A stretch of DNA of 64,000 nt. Origin: Planctomycetota bacterium. Its GTDB lineage: Bacteria > Planctomycetota > Phycisphaerae > Sedimentisphaerales > Anaerobacaceae. The notes under the pieces were generated by a model, which was not told the DNA's origin, ran no database searches, and was given only the letters and a program-made list of their open reading frames with translations. The stretch lies in assembly GCA_022566315.1 (NCBI GenBank), contig JADFJC010000005.1:1-64000 (forward strand), read 5' to 3'. This document shows, piece after piece, positions 34,555 to 43,656 of this stretch; position 1 is the first letter of the stretch, and each line of letters opens with the position of its first letter. The translations under genes and the position numbers were made by a program.

Positions 34555-35383
34555 TGACCCCACCATTTATGGTTAATTCTTTTTTCTCACTATCGATTAA
34601 AGCTTTTAACTTTACCTTAACCTGCTGAAACTTCTCATATGCGGTAAGCGCCTTAAGCTTCTCAAGGGTAATCATATAATGATTCATTAGTGCCTCTGTG
34701 CCTGCATATTTGATTATTTCGTCTGCGTGTTTTTCTACAATCTGGTAATAGCCTTCCGCATCCTTGTACTTATCATTCGATATGGTGTCTTCAGAATGGC
34801 AACGATGATAAATAAACAGAGGCTCGGACACAAACCCGAATTCATAATGCCTGGCAAGCCTAATCGATGTATCCCATTCTTGAAACGAAGTAATAGCTTC
34901 ATCAAGATAGCCGATACGCTCAAGGCATTCACGTTTCACTAATAGCCCCTGGAACATTGGAAATGGACGCTTGAGAAGTTCCTTGTAGATATTACCTGAT
35001 AGCGACAGAACGCCCATGTTTCGAGGAGTGATATCTTTTCCTTCTGTTATATAACATTCAGAATGAATCACCTTAAAGCCTTCTCTTTCTTGCAAATCGA
35101 AACCTGCTTGTAGTCGATTTGGCAACCATTCATCATCAGAATCGAGAAAAGCGATCCACTCGCCGGTTGCATTTCTGATACCTGTGTTCCTTGCTGCCTG
35201 GTCACCTTTATTTGTATTGTGGCAAATAAGCTTTACTCTGCTGTCCCGGCAAGCAAGCTTCTCAACAATCTGGACGGTATTATCAGTCGAACAGTCATCG
35301 ACAACAATTATTTCATAGACAGGACAGATTTGCTTCAGTGTGCTGACTATAGCTCTTTCGATAGTTTTCTCACGGTTGTACAC
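34529..35383 (-). CDS. GT2 glycosyltransferase, N-terminus displaced by a frameshift
   Basis: The 284-codon frame encodes a GT-A fold: YNREKTIERAIVSTLKQ, then IIVVDDCSTDNTVQIV, the DxD-type FLDSDDEWLPNRL (about 85) and SFQEWDTSIRLARHYEFGF. It lacks the first strand in its own frame. That strand, ERVATI, is found at the end of the upstream 1398-residue frame. Removing one A from AATTAATT at 35387-35394 restores VATIIPVYNREK. The last 11 residues (GGVKEVPNRMY) come from out-of-frame reading of the aminotransferase remnant. It was probably the C-terminal module of one larger protein. Confidence 0.8.
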   Translation of the reverse strand: MYNREKTIERAIVSTLKQICPVYEIIVVDDCSTDNTVQIVEKLACRDSRVKLICHNTNKGDQAARNTGIRNATGEWIAFLDSDDEWLPNRLQAGFDLQEREGFKVIHSECYITEGKDITPRNMGVLSLSGNIYKELLKRPFPMFQGLLVKRECLERIGYLDEAITSFQEWDTSIRLARHYEFGFVSEPLFIYHRCHSEDTISNDKYKDAEGYYQIVEKHADEIIKYAGTEALMNHYMITLEKLKALTAYEKFQQVKVKLKALIDSEKKELTINGGVKEVPNRMY

Positions 35384-38300
35384 CGGAATTAATTGTGGCT
35401 ACCCGCTCGATATGCCTGCTATCAGAGCGGTCTGCTCCCATGCGAGAAGGTACCGGCACGTTCTTGTATCCAAGATTATTTTGTCTAAAAGCGCACAATT
35501 CTTCAGACGCCTCTTTCTCTGTGGCAGAACGGTCGCTGACGCCATTTTTTCGACCAACAAAAATAAAATAACAATAAACTCTTTGGTCGGGATATGCTTG
35601 CTGTATTTCACCAATATTATTGACAAAATACAACTGACCTTTCAAGGTATTCAGCTTCGAGTATATCCTCTTGACAAATACCTCAGGAGAATAATGTCTG
35701 CTAAATGGTGCTTTGTATTTATCATCCCTCCATACTTTTTTGGCACCTGGGTCAATTATCACTTCGCCCTGGTCACAATAAGGACTTGTGAGTATTAAGT
35801 AAATTGGGTCAAAATATAAAGGAACAATTGCGAATCTACCATTATTCTTCAATATTCTTTCAGCTTCCTTTATAAATAATCTGTCAGCGTCGCCCATAAA
35901 GCATTCATAAGCACAATGTAACGTTAGGACGCTTGCAAAATTATCAGGAAGTTTAGTGTCTGAAGCATCAGCTCCGATGTCCCTACCGTTTATTCCTCGT
36001 TCATAACTCAAATCCAGTCTATATGATTCTATTCCTCTTTCAGATAATATATCCGCCCACGGACTGCCTGACGCAGCCACGTCGATGAAAACATCCCCTA
36101 CTTTAATTTCCAAAAGAGTGTAAGTTAAATAATGTTCCAGCAACTTTTCTATGAAAGCATCACCAAGCCGTTTATAACTGTTCTCCATTGTGGGGTTCAT
36201 CTTCCTCCACATTTCAAAATCATTAATGTCAATTTCTATGTCCTTAACAGGAACGCCTAATTCAATAAGACGCTCTTTAAACTCATAATAATTTCTATTT
36301 TCATCATAAAACGACTGTCTCTCCTCAGCAGAACAGTTCTCAAATTGCTTTAATTGAGCCTTTATCGAAGAATTCTCACTTTTAAAATATTCCTTTTTCA
36401 GAATCCACTTCAGTAACTCAGGGTCGGAGAGAACCTGCTCATGATGGTACGCCATACCCTTGTTGTAAGCATCTCTTATCTTCAACGTAATGGGGTTTTG
36501 GATGTTGCCGTCTTTGCGTATCTGGGCGAAAGAGTCAGATATCCCCTGACAAAACATTCGCTTGCAAAAATATTCAACCGTCAATCTCTCTTTGGGGATG
36601 TAATGGTAGACGCAGGCTTTTGGATTATAATAGGCCTTGTAACCCTTTTCTTTTATAGACGCTGACAGTGCTATCTCACCGTTGCCTCTATATCTAATTA
36701 AATCAGACGGCATAGAATCAGGATGAAACCCTCCACATTCAAAGAGAACATCCTTTCTGATAGAATAATTACAGCCCCAAACGAAACATGGGTCGATTTG
36801 TTTAAGCTCATTACCAAAATCTATCAGGCTAAGCTGTCCCAGGGATTTTCCTTCCGGCCTAACTGCTATAAACTGATTTATCCACTCTGGTGGTTCTGTC
36901 TCGTACTTGGGCAAAATCTTACCTCCAACAAGAACAGCATCAGTATTGGTAAATGTCTCTATTACGCCTTGAAGCCAAAGTTTATCAACCACGACGTCAT
37001 CATCCAAATAACATAAAATTTGACCTGTTGACTCTATCGCGCCGCGATGTCTACCGCAGTGCAGCCCCGGCTCCGGCTCATAGATATAGCGAATGTTATG
37101 TCCATTATGATTTAAAACAGCCGATTCAACAACTCCACGAGTCGAATCGGTCGAACCATTATCAACAACAAGGATTTCATATTGATTCGCTTCAAAATCC
37201 TGATTGACCAAAGATCCAATAGCTCTCCCCAAAGAGGCACATCTGTTGTACGTTGGAATAATTACCGAACATTCAATTTTTGTCAACGGGGTAGAAATCT
37301 GAGCCTTTTGGTTTGTCTCTCCGCACGGCTCAGATCGATCTTGACTTATCTGAACTAATGTGGAATTTTGTTTTCGGTTGTCTTTAGTTAGTTTTTCTAT
37401 CAGGCTAAATTGCTTTTTTAGGATACCCTCGCTTACAACGGTCAGACGTTTAGCCTCTGGAAGTTCCTGATACTTGGAATAAAGGTTTTTCGCTTTTGGA
37501 TTTCTTTCAAGATAATCGTGAGAAACAAACGTAGTGATATTCTGGCGATACCACCAACACACCCTGCCATCTGACCATAAAAGTGGTCTTAGAAAATCTA
37601 TCTCAACATAGCCATAATGGTGAAATTTCTCCTGCCAATACCAATGTGGCTGCTCATTAATGTGATGAGTGCTAGTTTGCCACGGAAAAGCTGCAGAGAA
37701 AATGACGACGGGTGCTATATTGACCAGGTTTTTGACCAATCCCGGCGCCGCCGCCTCTGGTAGATGCTCTGCCACCTCTAAACAAATAACGATGTCTACT
37801 TTGCTGGTGCAGACAAATTCTTGTGATGAAAAATCACAGGAAGTTTCTATATATTTTTTTTCAACACGATAATCATAAGGAGCAAGATCGCTAACATCAA
37901 AACCCCGGATTGTCCTGGCTCCGCAATCGACGAAAACCGAAAGCCACGTTCCATCACCGCACCCAAGGTCAACTACAGACCCAGCAGGAAAAATATCCAG
38001 TATGAGTGGCACTATTACTTTCGCTGAGTACAGTGTCTCGTCCTTGTGCTCCTTGTAAAAATCACTGTTATAAATATCCTGATGTGCTGTAACAGATGGA
38101 CGAACAGGAGTGTGTGGGCCAGGCAAAGAATCAATTGTACTTTTTGTTTGTAATTGTGAACCTATCTGTTTTTTGATTTTTGGGTCGTTAAGTAAGTCAA
38201 TCTTAAGTTTCTTCAATTCCACACAATCAGGGTATTTCTCGGCCAAAGCCAATAAGTTGCAGGCTTGTGAAAATTGACCCTTTTCTATCGAGCCACGAAT

Positions 38301-39566
38301 TATCGCCTCAATAATTACCGCTCCCACTCTCTCACTCATTTTCCCATCGAGCTTGCCGAAGAAATAACGGTAATTTTCTATCAGTTTCTCTGTACATACC
38401 CTTACATATCCATCTGAAAATGCCTTCTTCATAGACTCTTTTAGCTCGGAGACATCAGAAATTGTCAGTACCCCAACAATATCTTTCATCATGGCACCAT
38501 TAGAAAGTTTGAGCACAGTTACATAAGGGTCATTTTCAAGGCGGATAAGAATTGTGGGAATCCCCAAAATAATAGATTCAAGCAATACCGTTGAATCTTT
38601 GCCCATGACTAAATCATATTTTTGAATAGCCTTGTAAGATTCTACGGAATTATCGTCAAAGTCAAACTTACAATCATTAAGTTCCTTTAGTATCTGGCTG
38701 TCAAGAAATGATTTGAGTACTTCACCGGGTTTCAATCTCAAAAATACGTCGTAATCATTCTGCAGCACCTTAATAGTATCTATCATAAATCTATAGCCGA
38801 TTTTCGCACTGGTTATATGGTCGCCATGGAATTTTCCACGGCCGTCACTAATAATTAATACTTTTTTTCTACCATTCGTTTTCGTTTTCACGTACTTACC
38901 CTTTTGCTCAAAAACCTTATCATAATAAGGAAATCCTGTGTCACGGATAATGGCTGGGTCAACACCATAATTAATTTGAAATTGTTTTAGCAAATCGGAA
39001 AATGAACATATCAGGTATTTACCGTTGCATCCGATAGGATTAACACATGGTAGGTGATAGTCCCTATTAACCCAGTCCTGAGCTTTTCTTTCTTTGATTT
39101 GAAATTTTTCCTTTGACAGGCAACCGAATGCTGGACCATGCTCCACAAATACAATTGGTATTTTCCTGGATTCTAAATACTGCATAATAAAAACTTCTAT
39201 TATACCCATGTCATCGGCGATAAGAAAAACGTCAGGTTCGAAGTCATAAAGCAACCTATCCATAAAATCTCTGATTGAAGACAAAGAATCCTCAAATTCC
39301 CTGGTGAGATCAGGCGTATACCATACTGATGTTCTAAAGCCGGAAATCCTGGGCAGATAATAGCAGTCATAACCGAAGGATTCATAATTACTGACCCCAA
39401 TATGGTTCTCAGGAGAACACCACAAGTCTGTAGATATTCCAATATGCCTGACCCTGATGCCCTTTGATTCAAAAGAGCGGACCACTTCGTCATATGCCAC
39501 GATCACATAAAAGACCTCCCCCAAAGACATAATTGTAAAATCGTTGCTTCCTTTGCTCTCCGACAT
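35370..39566 (-). CDS. Giant multi-domain protein: GT-B-like, methyltransferase, GT2, methyltransferase
   Basis: The 1398-residue frame has four recognisable modules. Residues about 1-420 form a GT-B-like surface-sugar transferase (KKVLIISDGRGKFHGDH, GKDSTVLLESIILGIPTILI). About 500-680: SAM methyltransferase (VVDLGCGDGTWLSVFVDCGA, DIVICLEVAEHLPE). About 760-1010: GT2 (SVIIPTYNRCASLGRAIGSL, VVDNGSTDSTRG, LDDDVVVD). About 1150-1300: second methyltransferase-like module (VFIDVAASGSPWADILSERG, ASVLTLHCAYECF). The frame ends HIERVATINSGVQP, where a single extra base shifts it out of the following GT2 module. Before the shift the product would have been about 1,680 residues. Flagellin or surface glycan assembly is inferred from context. 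Confidence 0.85.
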   Translation of the reverse strand: MSESKGSNDFTIMSLGEVFYVIVAYDEVVRSFESKGIRVRHIGISTDLWCSPENHIGVSNYESFGYDCYYLPRISGFRTSVWYTPDLTREFEDSLSSIRDFMDRLLYDFEPDVFLIADDMGIIEVFIMQYLESRKIPIVFVEHGPAFGCLSKEKFQIKERKAQDWVNRDYHLPCVNPIGCNGKYLICSFSDLLKQFQINYGVDPAIIRDTGFPYYDKVFEQKGKYVKTKTNGRKKVLIISDGRGKFHGDHITSAKIGYRFMIDTIKVLQNDYDVFLRLKPGEVLKSFLDSQILKELNDCKFDFDDNSVESYKAIQKYDLVMGKDSTVLLESIILGIPTILIRLENDPYVTVLKLSNGAMMKDIVGVLTISDVSELKESMKKAFSDGYVRVCTEKLIENYRYFFGKLDGKMSERVGAVIIEAIIRGSIEKGQFSQACNLLALAEKYPDCVELKKLKIDLLNDPKIKKQIGSQLQTKSTIDSLPGPHTPVRPSVTAHQDIYNSDFYKEHKDETLYSAKVIVPLILDIFPAGSVVDLGCGDGTWLSVFVDCGARTIRGFDVSDLAPYDYRVEKKYIETSCDFSSQEFVCTSKVDIVICLEVAEHLPEAAAPGLVKNLVNIAPVVIFSAAFPWQTSTHHINEQPHWYWQEKFHHYGYVEIDFLRPLLWSDGRVCWWYRQNITTFVSHDYLERNPKAKNLYSKYQELPEAKRLTVVSEGILKKQFSLIEKLTKDNRKQNSTLVQISQDRSEPCGETNQKAQISTPLTKIECSVIIPTYNRCASLGRAIGSLVNQDFEANQYEILVVDNGSTDSTRGVVESAVLNHNGHNIRYIYEPEPGLHCGRHRGAIESTGQILCYLDDDVVVDKLWLQGVIETFTNTDAVLVGGKILPKYETEPPEWINQFIAVRPEGKSLGQLSLIDFGNELKQIDPCFVWGCNYSIRKDVLFECGGFHPDSMPSDLIRYRGNGEIALSASIKEKGYKAYYNPKACVYHYIPKERLTVEYFCKRMFCQGISDSFAQIRKDGNIQNPITLKIRDAYNKGMAYHHEQVLSDPELLKWILKKEYFKSENSSIKAQLKQFENCSAEERQSFYDENRNYYEFKERLIELGVPVKDIEIDINDFEMWRKMNPTMENSYKRLGDAFIEKLLEHYLTYTLLEIKVGDVFIDVAASGSPWADILSERGIESYRLDLSYERGINGRDIGADASDTKLPDNFASVLTLHCAYECFMGDADRLFIKEAERILKNNGRFAIVPLYFDPIYLILTSPYCDQGEVIIDPGAKKVWRDDKYKAPFSRHYSPEVFVKRIYSKLNTLKGQLYFVNNIGEIQQAYPDQRVYCYFIFVGRKNGVSDRSATEKEASEELCAFRQNNLGYKNVPVPSRMGADRSDSRHIERVATINSGVQP

Positions 39567-39679
39567 TGTTAGTCCTTTTTTGGTACTATCTTAATATAAA
39601 ACACATATCGAAATTGGCCATTGGTACATATTGTATCTTTGAACAAGACGAAGAAACGTTTACAGCCCCATTGCACCAG

Positions 39680-41068
39680 TCAATTAATTTGAAGTGCTTT
39701 TGCTGTGGGTTTTTGGTAAGTTGTGGTCTTAAAAACAGATTCCAGTTCCAGGCCCTGCTTGTGAGCCAATTCACGCAAGCCTTCTTCCGCAGTCCCGACA
39801 AGCTCTTCATCACTTATCTTCGTCAGGTTAATCTGTAAATCCTGCCTGTCTCCGATCTTTTCAAGATAAGCAACCTCATCTTCTATATACTTGTTTGCTC
39901 TCGCCCATTCGTATATAGGTGTGCCGGGAAGCGGGAGTAAAAAGCCAACACTGGGATAAATATTACATTCCTCACAAACCTTTAAAGTCATTTTTATAGT
40001 CTCAGGTGTCTCCTGGGGATATCCGAAGATAACACTGGTAAGCGGTACGACACCGCCTGCCCACAATGCTTTGGCCTGTACTATGAACTGTTCAACACTC
40101 ATTCGTTTATTTATTGCTCGGAGAATCTCAGGACTGGCGTTCTCCAGAGAAAATGAAATACTTTCACATCCAATATCTCGCAACTCTCGAATCAATCCAA
40201 TGTGCTCTTTCCTGAAGATTCCTCCGCGAGAAATAGCCCGCCACCCTATCTTGAAGTCTAATGCTCCAATTCTTGCCGCTAAAGATTTAACCACTTTTAT
40301 ATTCGGCAAGGTTAATTCATCCCAAAAGCAAATAAAATCACAGTTATATCTGTAGTGTAATCTCTCTATTTCTTTTATAATCAAGTTTTCGCTATACCTT
40401 CTATATTTTTCCCCCTTGAAGACGTGATAGCAAAAAGTACAGCTATATGGGCACCCCCTGGCAGAATTGAGAGGAAAAGACAAAACGTTATCTCGTGAAA
40501 AACAGTTCGCATTCACCTTGCCATATTCATTATATTTGTCTAAATCAAAAATGTCCCAGTTAGGAAAATCGAACGCATTGATATCGGTAACGACGGCTCG
40601 CTTATCTGTAAAAATAATTTCATCTCCCGATTTAAACGCGATACCTTTTACATCAGCCAGCCTTCCTTTTCGCTCCAACACACCCAAGAGCTTAACCATT
40701 GTAATATCTGCCTCTCCCAATACTGCAATGTCAACCTTCGTGTTATGGAGCAAGCTTTCAGGAATAGATGTGGCAACCGAATTGCCCGCGATTACCGTAC
40801 ACCTTGGATTTACGTTCTTTGCAATATCCGCAATCTGCTTTACAAATCTATACCCTGTTACAATACATCCTAAAGCACAAATATCAAATTTGCTATGACC
40901 CAATATCTCCTCAAGGTCTTTCATGGACATATCGTTTATATCCATGTCAATCAATTCAAACCCAAAGCCAGCCTTTCCTACCGCTGTCATCACATATGCG
41001 ACTCCAACAGGTAACAGTCGGCGTTTCGCATTTGGACGTAACGAAGGATTGATAAAGATAATTTTCAC
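39680..41068 (-). CDS. Cobalamin-binding radical SAM protein
   Basis: The 462-residue protein has an N-terminal B12-binding Rossmann region (about 1-140; KIIFINPSLRPNAKRRLLPV, CTVIAGNSVATSIPESLLHN). The radical SAM core (about 190-410) has the cluster motif CPYSCTFC and downstream SLENASPEILRAINKRMSVE. Members methylate or rearrange unactivated carbons. Placement among glycosyltransferases suggests sugar or amino-acid C-methylation on the glycan (inference). It is separate from the radical SAM module inside the 2250-residue protein, and the two are only distantly alike. Confidence 0.87.
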   Translation of the reverse strand: MKIIFINPSLRPNAKRRLLPVGVAYVMTAVGKAGFGFELIDMDINDMSMKDLEEILGHSKFDICALGCIVTGYRFVKQIADIAKNVNPRCTVIAGNSVATSIPESLLHNTKVDIAVLGEADITMVKLLGVLERKGRLADVKGIAFKSGDEIIFTDKRAVVTDINAFDFPNWDIFDLDKYNEYGKVNANCFSRDNVLSFPLNSARGCPYSCTFCYHVFKGEKYRRYSENLIIKEIERLHYRYNCDFICFWDELTLPNIKVVKSLAARIGALDFKIGWRAISRGGIFRKEHIGLIRELRDIGCESISFSLENASPEILRAINKRMSVEQFIVQAKALWAGGVVPLTSVIFGYPQETPETIKMTLKVCEECNIYPSVGFLLPLPGTPIYEWARANKYIEDEVAYLEKIGDRQDLQINLTKISDEELVGTAEEGLRELAHKQGLELESVFKTTTYQKPTAKALQIN

Positions 41069-41205
41069 TTTACAGTCAACCTCATGACTTTATTATTTCC
41101 AGCAATGTATCCCGGCAGCAAATAAATCGTGTCTTGTTTTTATCTAACGTTATTGGCAGGGTCCAAAGTCAAAACGTTCCAAAGGGTTTCCTTTGACTGC
41201 CGGTT

Positions 41206-41913
41206 TCATAATAAACCTTTCTTTCGGCAAGCTTCATACATCAGTTCTGCAAATTCCCAATCCTCAGGCGTATCAATATCCTGAACAAGATAACGAGGGA
41301 GAATGACAGGCTTAGCATCTTTAGCATACAACTGCTTATTTCGAAGGAATTTTGCAGAATCAAACCAGTAAAACTGACCGGCGTCATGATATGCTCTCGG
41401 AAGATCCTGTGACCTGGTCAATTCATGTTCCGGCCAAAACATTTCCACAAAACCTTCGTCATTAATTTTCAATCCCCTAAAAATCGTAAATTCAAATTCG
41501 GTAATACTAAAAACGCTTGAGATGTTTTTTTCGGTCAATAATTTATAGCCTTTTAACAAATCTTCAGAACGAACAAAAGGAGCTGTCGGATAAATACAAC
41601 ATGAATACTTTACTGTTTCCCCTGTCGATTCAAACCATCTTATAGCATGTTCAAGTACTGGTGCAGTTGGTGTATGGTCATCAGAAAGCTCAGAGGGACG
41701 AATAAAAGGAACTTCCGCGCCGGCGGATTTTGCAACTTCGGCTATTCGCTTGCAATCAGTAGATACAATTATGCGATCAAAAACCTTACACTCCTGTGCA
41801 GCTTTAATTGAATAGGCAATGATTGGTTTGCCGGAAAATTTCCTGATGTTCTTGCCTGGAATTCGTTTGCTTCCGCCACGAGCTGGTATAATTGCCACAT
41901 TCAACTCAAACAT
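41206..41913 (-). CDS. pseF: Pseudaminic acid cytidylyltransferase PseF
   Basis: PseF activates pseudaminic acid as CMP-Pse for transfer to protein. The 235-residue protein has the CMP-sugar synthase motif IIPARGGSKRIPGKNIRKF, then DRIIVSTDCKRIAEVAKSAG and YPTAPFVRSEDLL. QDIDTPEDWEFAELMYEA is near the end. It is the last gene of the pse operon and overlaps pseI by 8 bases. Confidence 0.93.
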   Translation of the reverse strand: MFELNVAIIPARGGSKRIPGKNIRKFSGKPIIAYSIKAAQECKVFDRIIVSTDCKRIAEVAKSAGAEVPFIRPSELSDDHTPTAPVLEHAIRWFESTGETVKYSCCIYPTAPFVRSEDLLKGYKLLTEKNISSVFSITEFEFTIFRGLKINDEGFVEMFWPEHELTRSQDLPRAYHDAGQFYWFDSAKFLRNKQLYAKDAKPVILPRYLVQDIDTPEDWEFAELMYEACRKKGLL

Positions 41914-42991
41914 TCTCCGTCAAAAACTGGCTGTTACGTTCATAGCAATGCCAAACCAGCTCCCAGCTAAACGGTGTCCCTTTGTCGATATCACAACTGG
42001 CCGTTTTACCGATTACTTCATCAATAAACTTTGGCGCCAGCCCATAGCCCGGCCGAATAGACCTGACATTATCCTCTGAAAACTTTTGCCCGGCCTTGAT
42101 GTCCTCAACCACAAACAAAGACCGCCTGAAAACCATGTTTCTTTCTTCCTCGGCCGTGATTCCATAGTGAACGCTGCCAATAGCTTTTTCAGCCACCCTG
42201 ATATTTTCCACCAGACTTTTCAATTCCGCTGGCTCTATCGAAAAAAAGCTGTCCGGCGTGTTGTCTTGTCGTGATAAAGTGAAGTGCTTTTCAATCACAT
42301 CGGCTCCCAGAGCCACCGCGCAAACCGACGCTCCAATTCCCAGACTATGGTCAGAAAGACCCACAGGACAATTGAATTGCTCCTTCATGTCCTGAATCGT
42401 TCGCAAATTCATCTCTTCGGTCTTTGCCGGATAGCTTGAGACGCATTTTAATAAGATAATATCCTCCGCGCCTGACCGGTGTGCTGTGTCAACAGCATCC
42501 TGAATCTCACTGATATCACCCATCCCCGTAGATATTATCAAGCCCTTCCCGGTCTTTGCGGCATAGGCTATCAGAGGCAAATCAACCAGCTCAAACGAAG
42601 ATATCTTATGAGCACAAATATCAAGCCCTTCGAGCATGTCAACGGCGGTCTTATCAAACGCTGTGCAAAGAAATATTATCCCCAAATCATCAGCTATCCT
42701 TTTCAGTTCACCAAACCATTCCCACGGCGTATAAGCCTTTTTATAAAGTTCGTACAATCTCTGACCACCCCACTGGGGATGCTCAACCTGAAAATATTTC
42801 CTGTTACAATCAATAGTCATAATATCCGGCGTATACGCCTGAAACTTAACAGCATCAGCGCCGCATTCCTTGGCCGCCTTTATCAAGGCAATTGCTTTTT
42901 CAAGACACTGACCGTGGTTCGCCGAAATCTCAGCGATTATGAATACAGAGCCATTTTCTACAACCACTTTATCGCCGAATGCTACCTGCAT
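41906..42991 (-). CDS. pseI: Pseudaminic acid synthase PseI
   Basis: PseI condenses the 6-deoxy amino sugar with phosphoenolpyruvate to give the nine-carbon sugar. The 361-residue protein has the NeuB-family barrel (about 15-260; FIIAEISANHGQCLEKAIAL, DAVKFQAYTPDIMTI, PVGLSDHSLGIGASVCAVAL, GADVIEKHFTLSR). A C-terminal antifreeze-like SAF domain (about 295-350) has RSLFVVEDIKAGQKFSEDN and IRPGYGLAPKFIDEVIGKTA. RQDNTPDSFFS is typical of Pse rather than sialic acid synthases. It overlaps the formyltransferase upstream by 10 bases. Confidence 0.94.
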   Translation of the reverse strand: MQVAFGDKVVVENGSVFIIAEISANHGQCLEKAIALIKAAKECGADAVKFQAYTPDIMTIDCNRKYFQVEHPQWGGQRLYELYKKAYTPWEWFGELKRIADDLGIIFLCTAFDKTAVDMLEGLDICAHKISSFELVDLPLIAYAAKTGKGLIISTGMGDISEIQDAVDTAHRSGAEDIILLKCVSSYPAKTEEMNLRTIQDMKEQFNCPVGLSDHSLGIGASVCAVALGADVIEKHFTLSRQDNTPDSFFSIEPAELKSLVENIRVAEKAIGSVHYGITAEEERNMVFRRSLFVVEDIKAGQKFSEDNVRSIRPGYGLAPKFIDEVIGKTASCDIDKGTPFSWELVWHCYERNSQFLTENV

Positions 42992-43656
42992 TTTTCCTCT
43001 TTAGATATCTTCAGAATATGCTTGAAACCTTTATGATAGAAAAAGGCTGGAAATTCTTCATTACTCACTATTCTTAAAAGATTAAATTGTTCACTTATGC
43101 TTTTATTCACATCCAGTTCACTGTCTTTCGCCCTTCTCCTGGCGTAAAACGTTTCTTTTCCCGTTTGTCTGACAGGCCTCAAATTCTTGTAGTTGTCCAA
43201 AAACTCCAGGCACAACTCGACAGACTTCTGCGCCTGCAAGTCCCTGATTTCGTCATGGAGTTCGTGGCCCTGCAAAACTATATAATCACTTATGTATATG
43301 TCACCGGCATCAACGTCTTCTGCCGCTTCAAACAAAACAATTGGAATCCTGTTTTCACCTTCCAATATCTGCCAAAACAACGGAGCCCATCCCTTACCCT
43401 GAGGCAACTGGCTTTCATGGACAACCAAGTTATGTTTATGCTTTTTTAAAAATTGCTTTTTTATTAGGTTGAAATAGCTGAGTATGAAGATCACCTGAAA
43501 TGCTTCTTCGATATCTTGATGGTCATGAAACAGTTCTGACTGATAACCTTCTTCTCTAAGGATTTCGACTAATTTTTGAGCATAGGAGACAAACCAGCTT
43601 TCTTCAGATGTTAAAACAGCTACATTTTGAAATCTCATCTTATCCATCGTACGCAT
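42982..43656 (-). CDS. Formyltransferase-family protein (first)
   Basis: The 224-residue protein has a formyltransferase-like fold: NLVVHESQLPQGKGWAPLFW (about 75-95) and FEAAEDVDAGDIYISDYI (about 105-125). The Asn of the usual N-x-H-x-S motif is replaced by Val in VVHES, while the catalytic Asp region (DAGDIY) is kept. In pse clusters such genes probably N-acylate the amino sugar, possibly replacing the acetyltransferase PseH; this is inference. Several ATGs are close together at the start (43656, 43647, 43638). It overlaps its neighbours, so it is part of the operon. Confidence 0.8.
   Translation of the reverse strand: MRTMDKMRFQNVAVLTSEESWFVSYAQKLVEILREEGYQSELFHDHQDIEEAFQVIFILSYFNLIKKQFLKKHKHNLVVHESQLPQGKGWAPLFWQILEGENRIPIVLFEAAEDVDAGDIYISDYIVLQGHELHDEIRDLQAQKSVELCLEFLDNYKNLRPVRQTGKETFYARRRAKDSELDVNKSISEQFNLLRIVSNEEFPAFFYHKGFKHILKISKEEKCR

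Noticed and set aside
36441-37207. Plus-strand open frames within the giant glycosyltransferase genes
   Set aside because: They are complements of the coding frame without ribosome sites or family matches.
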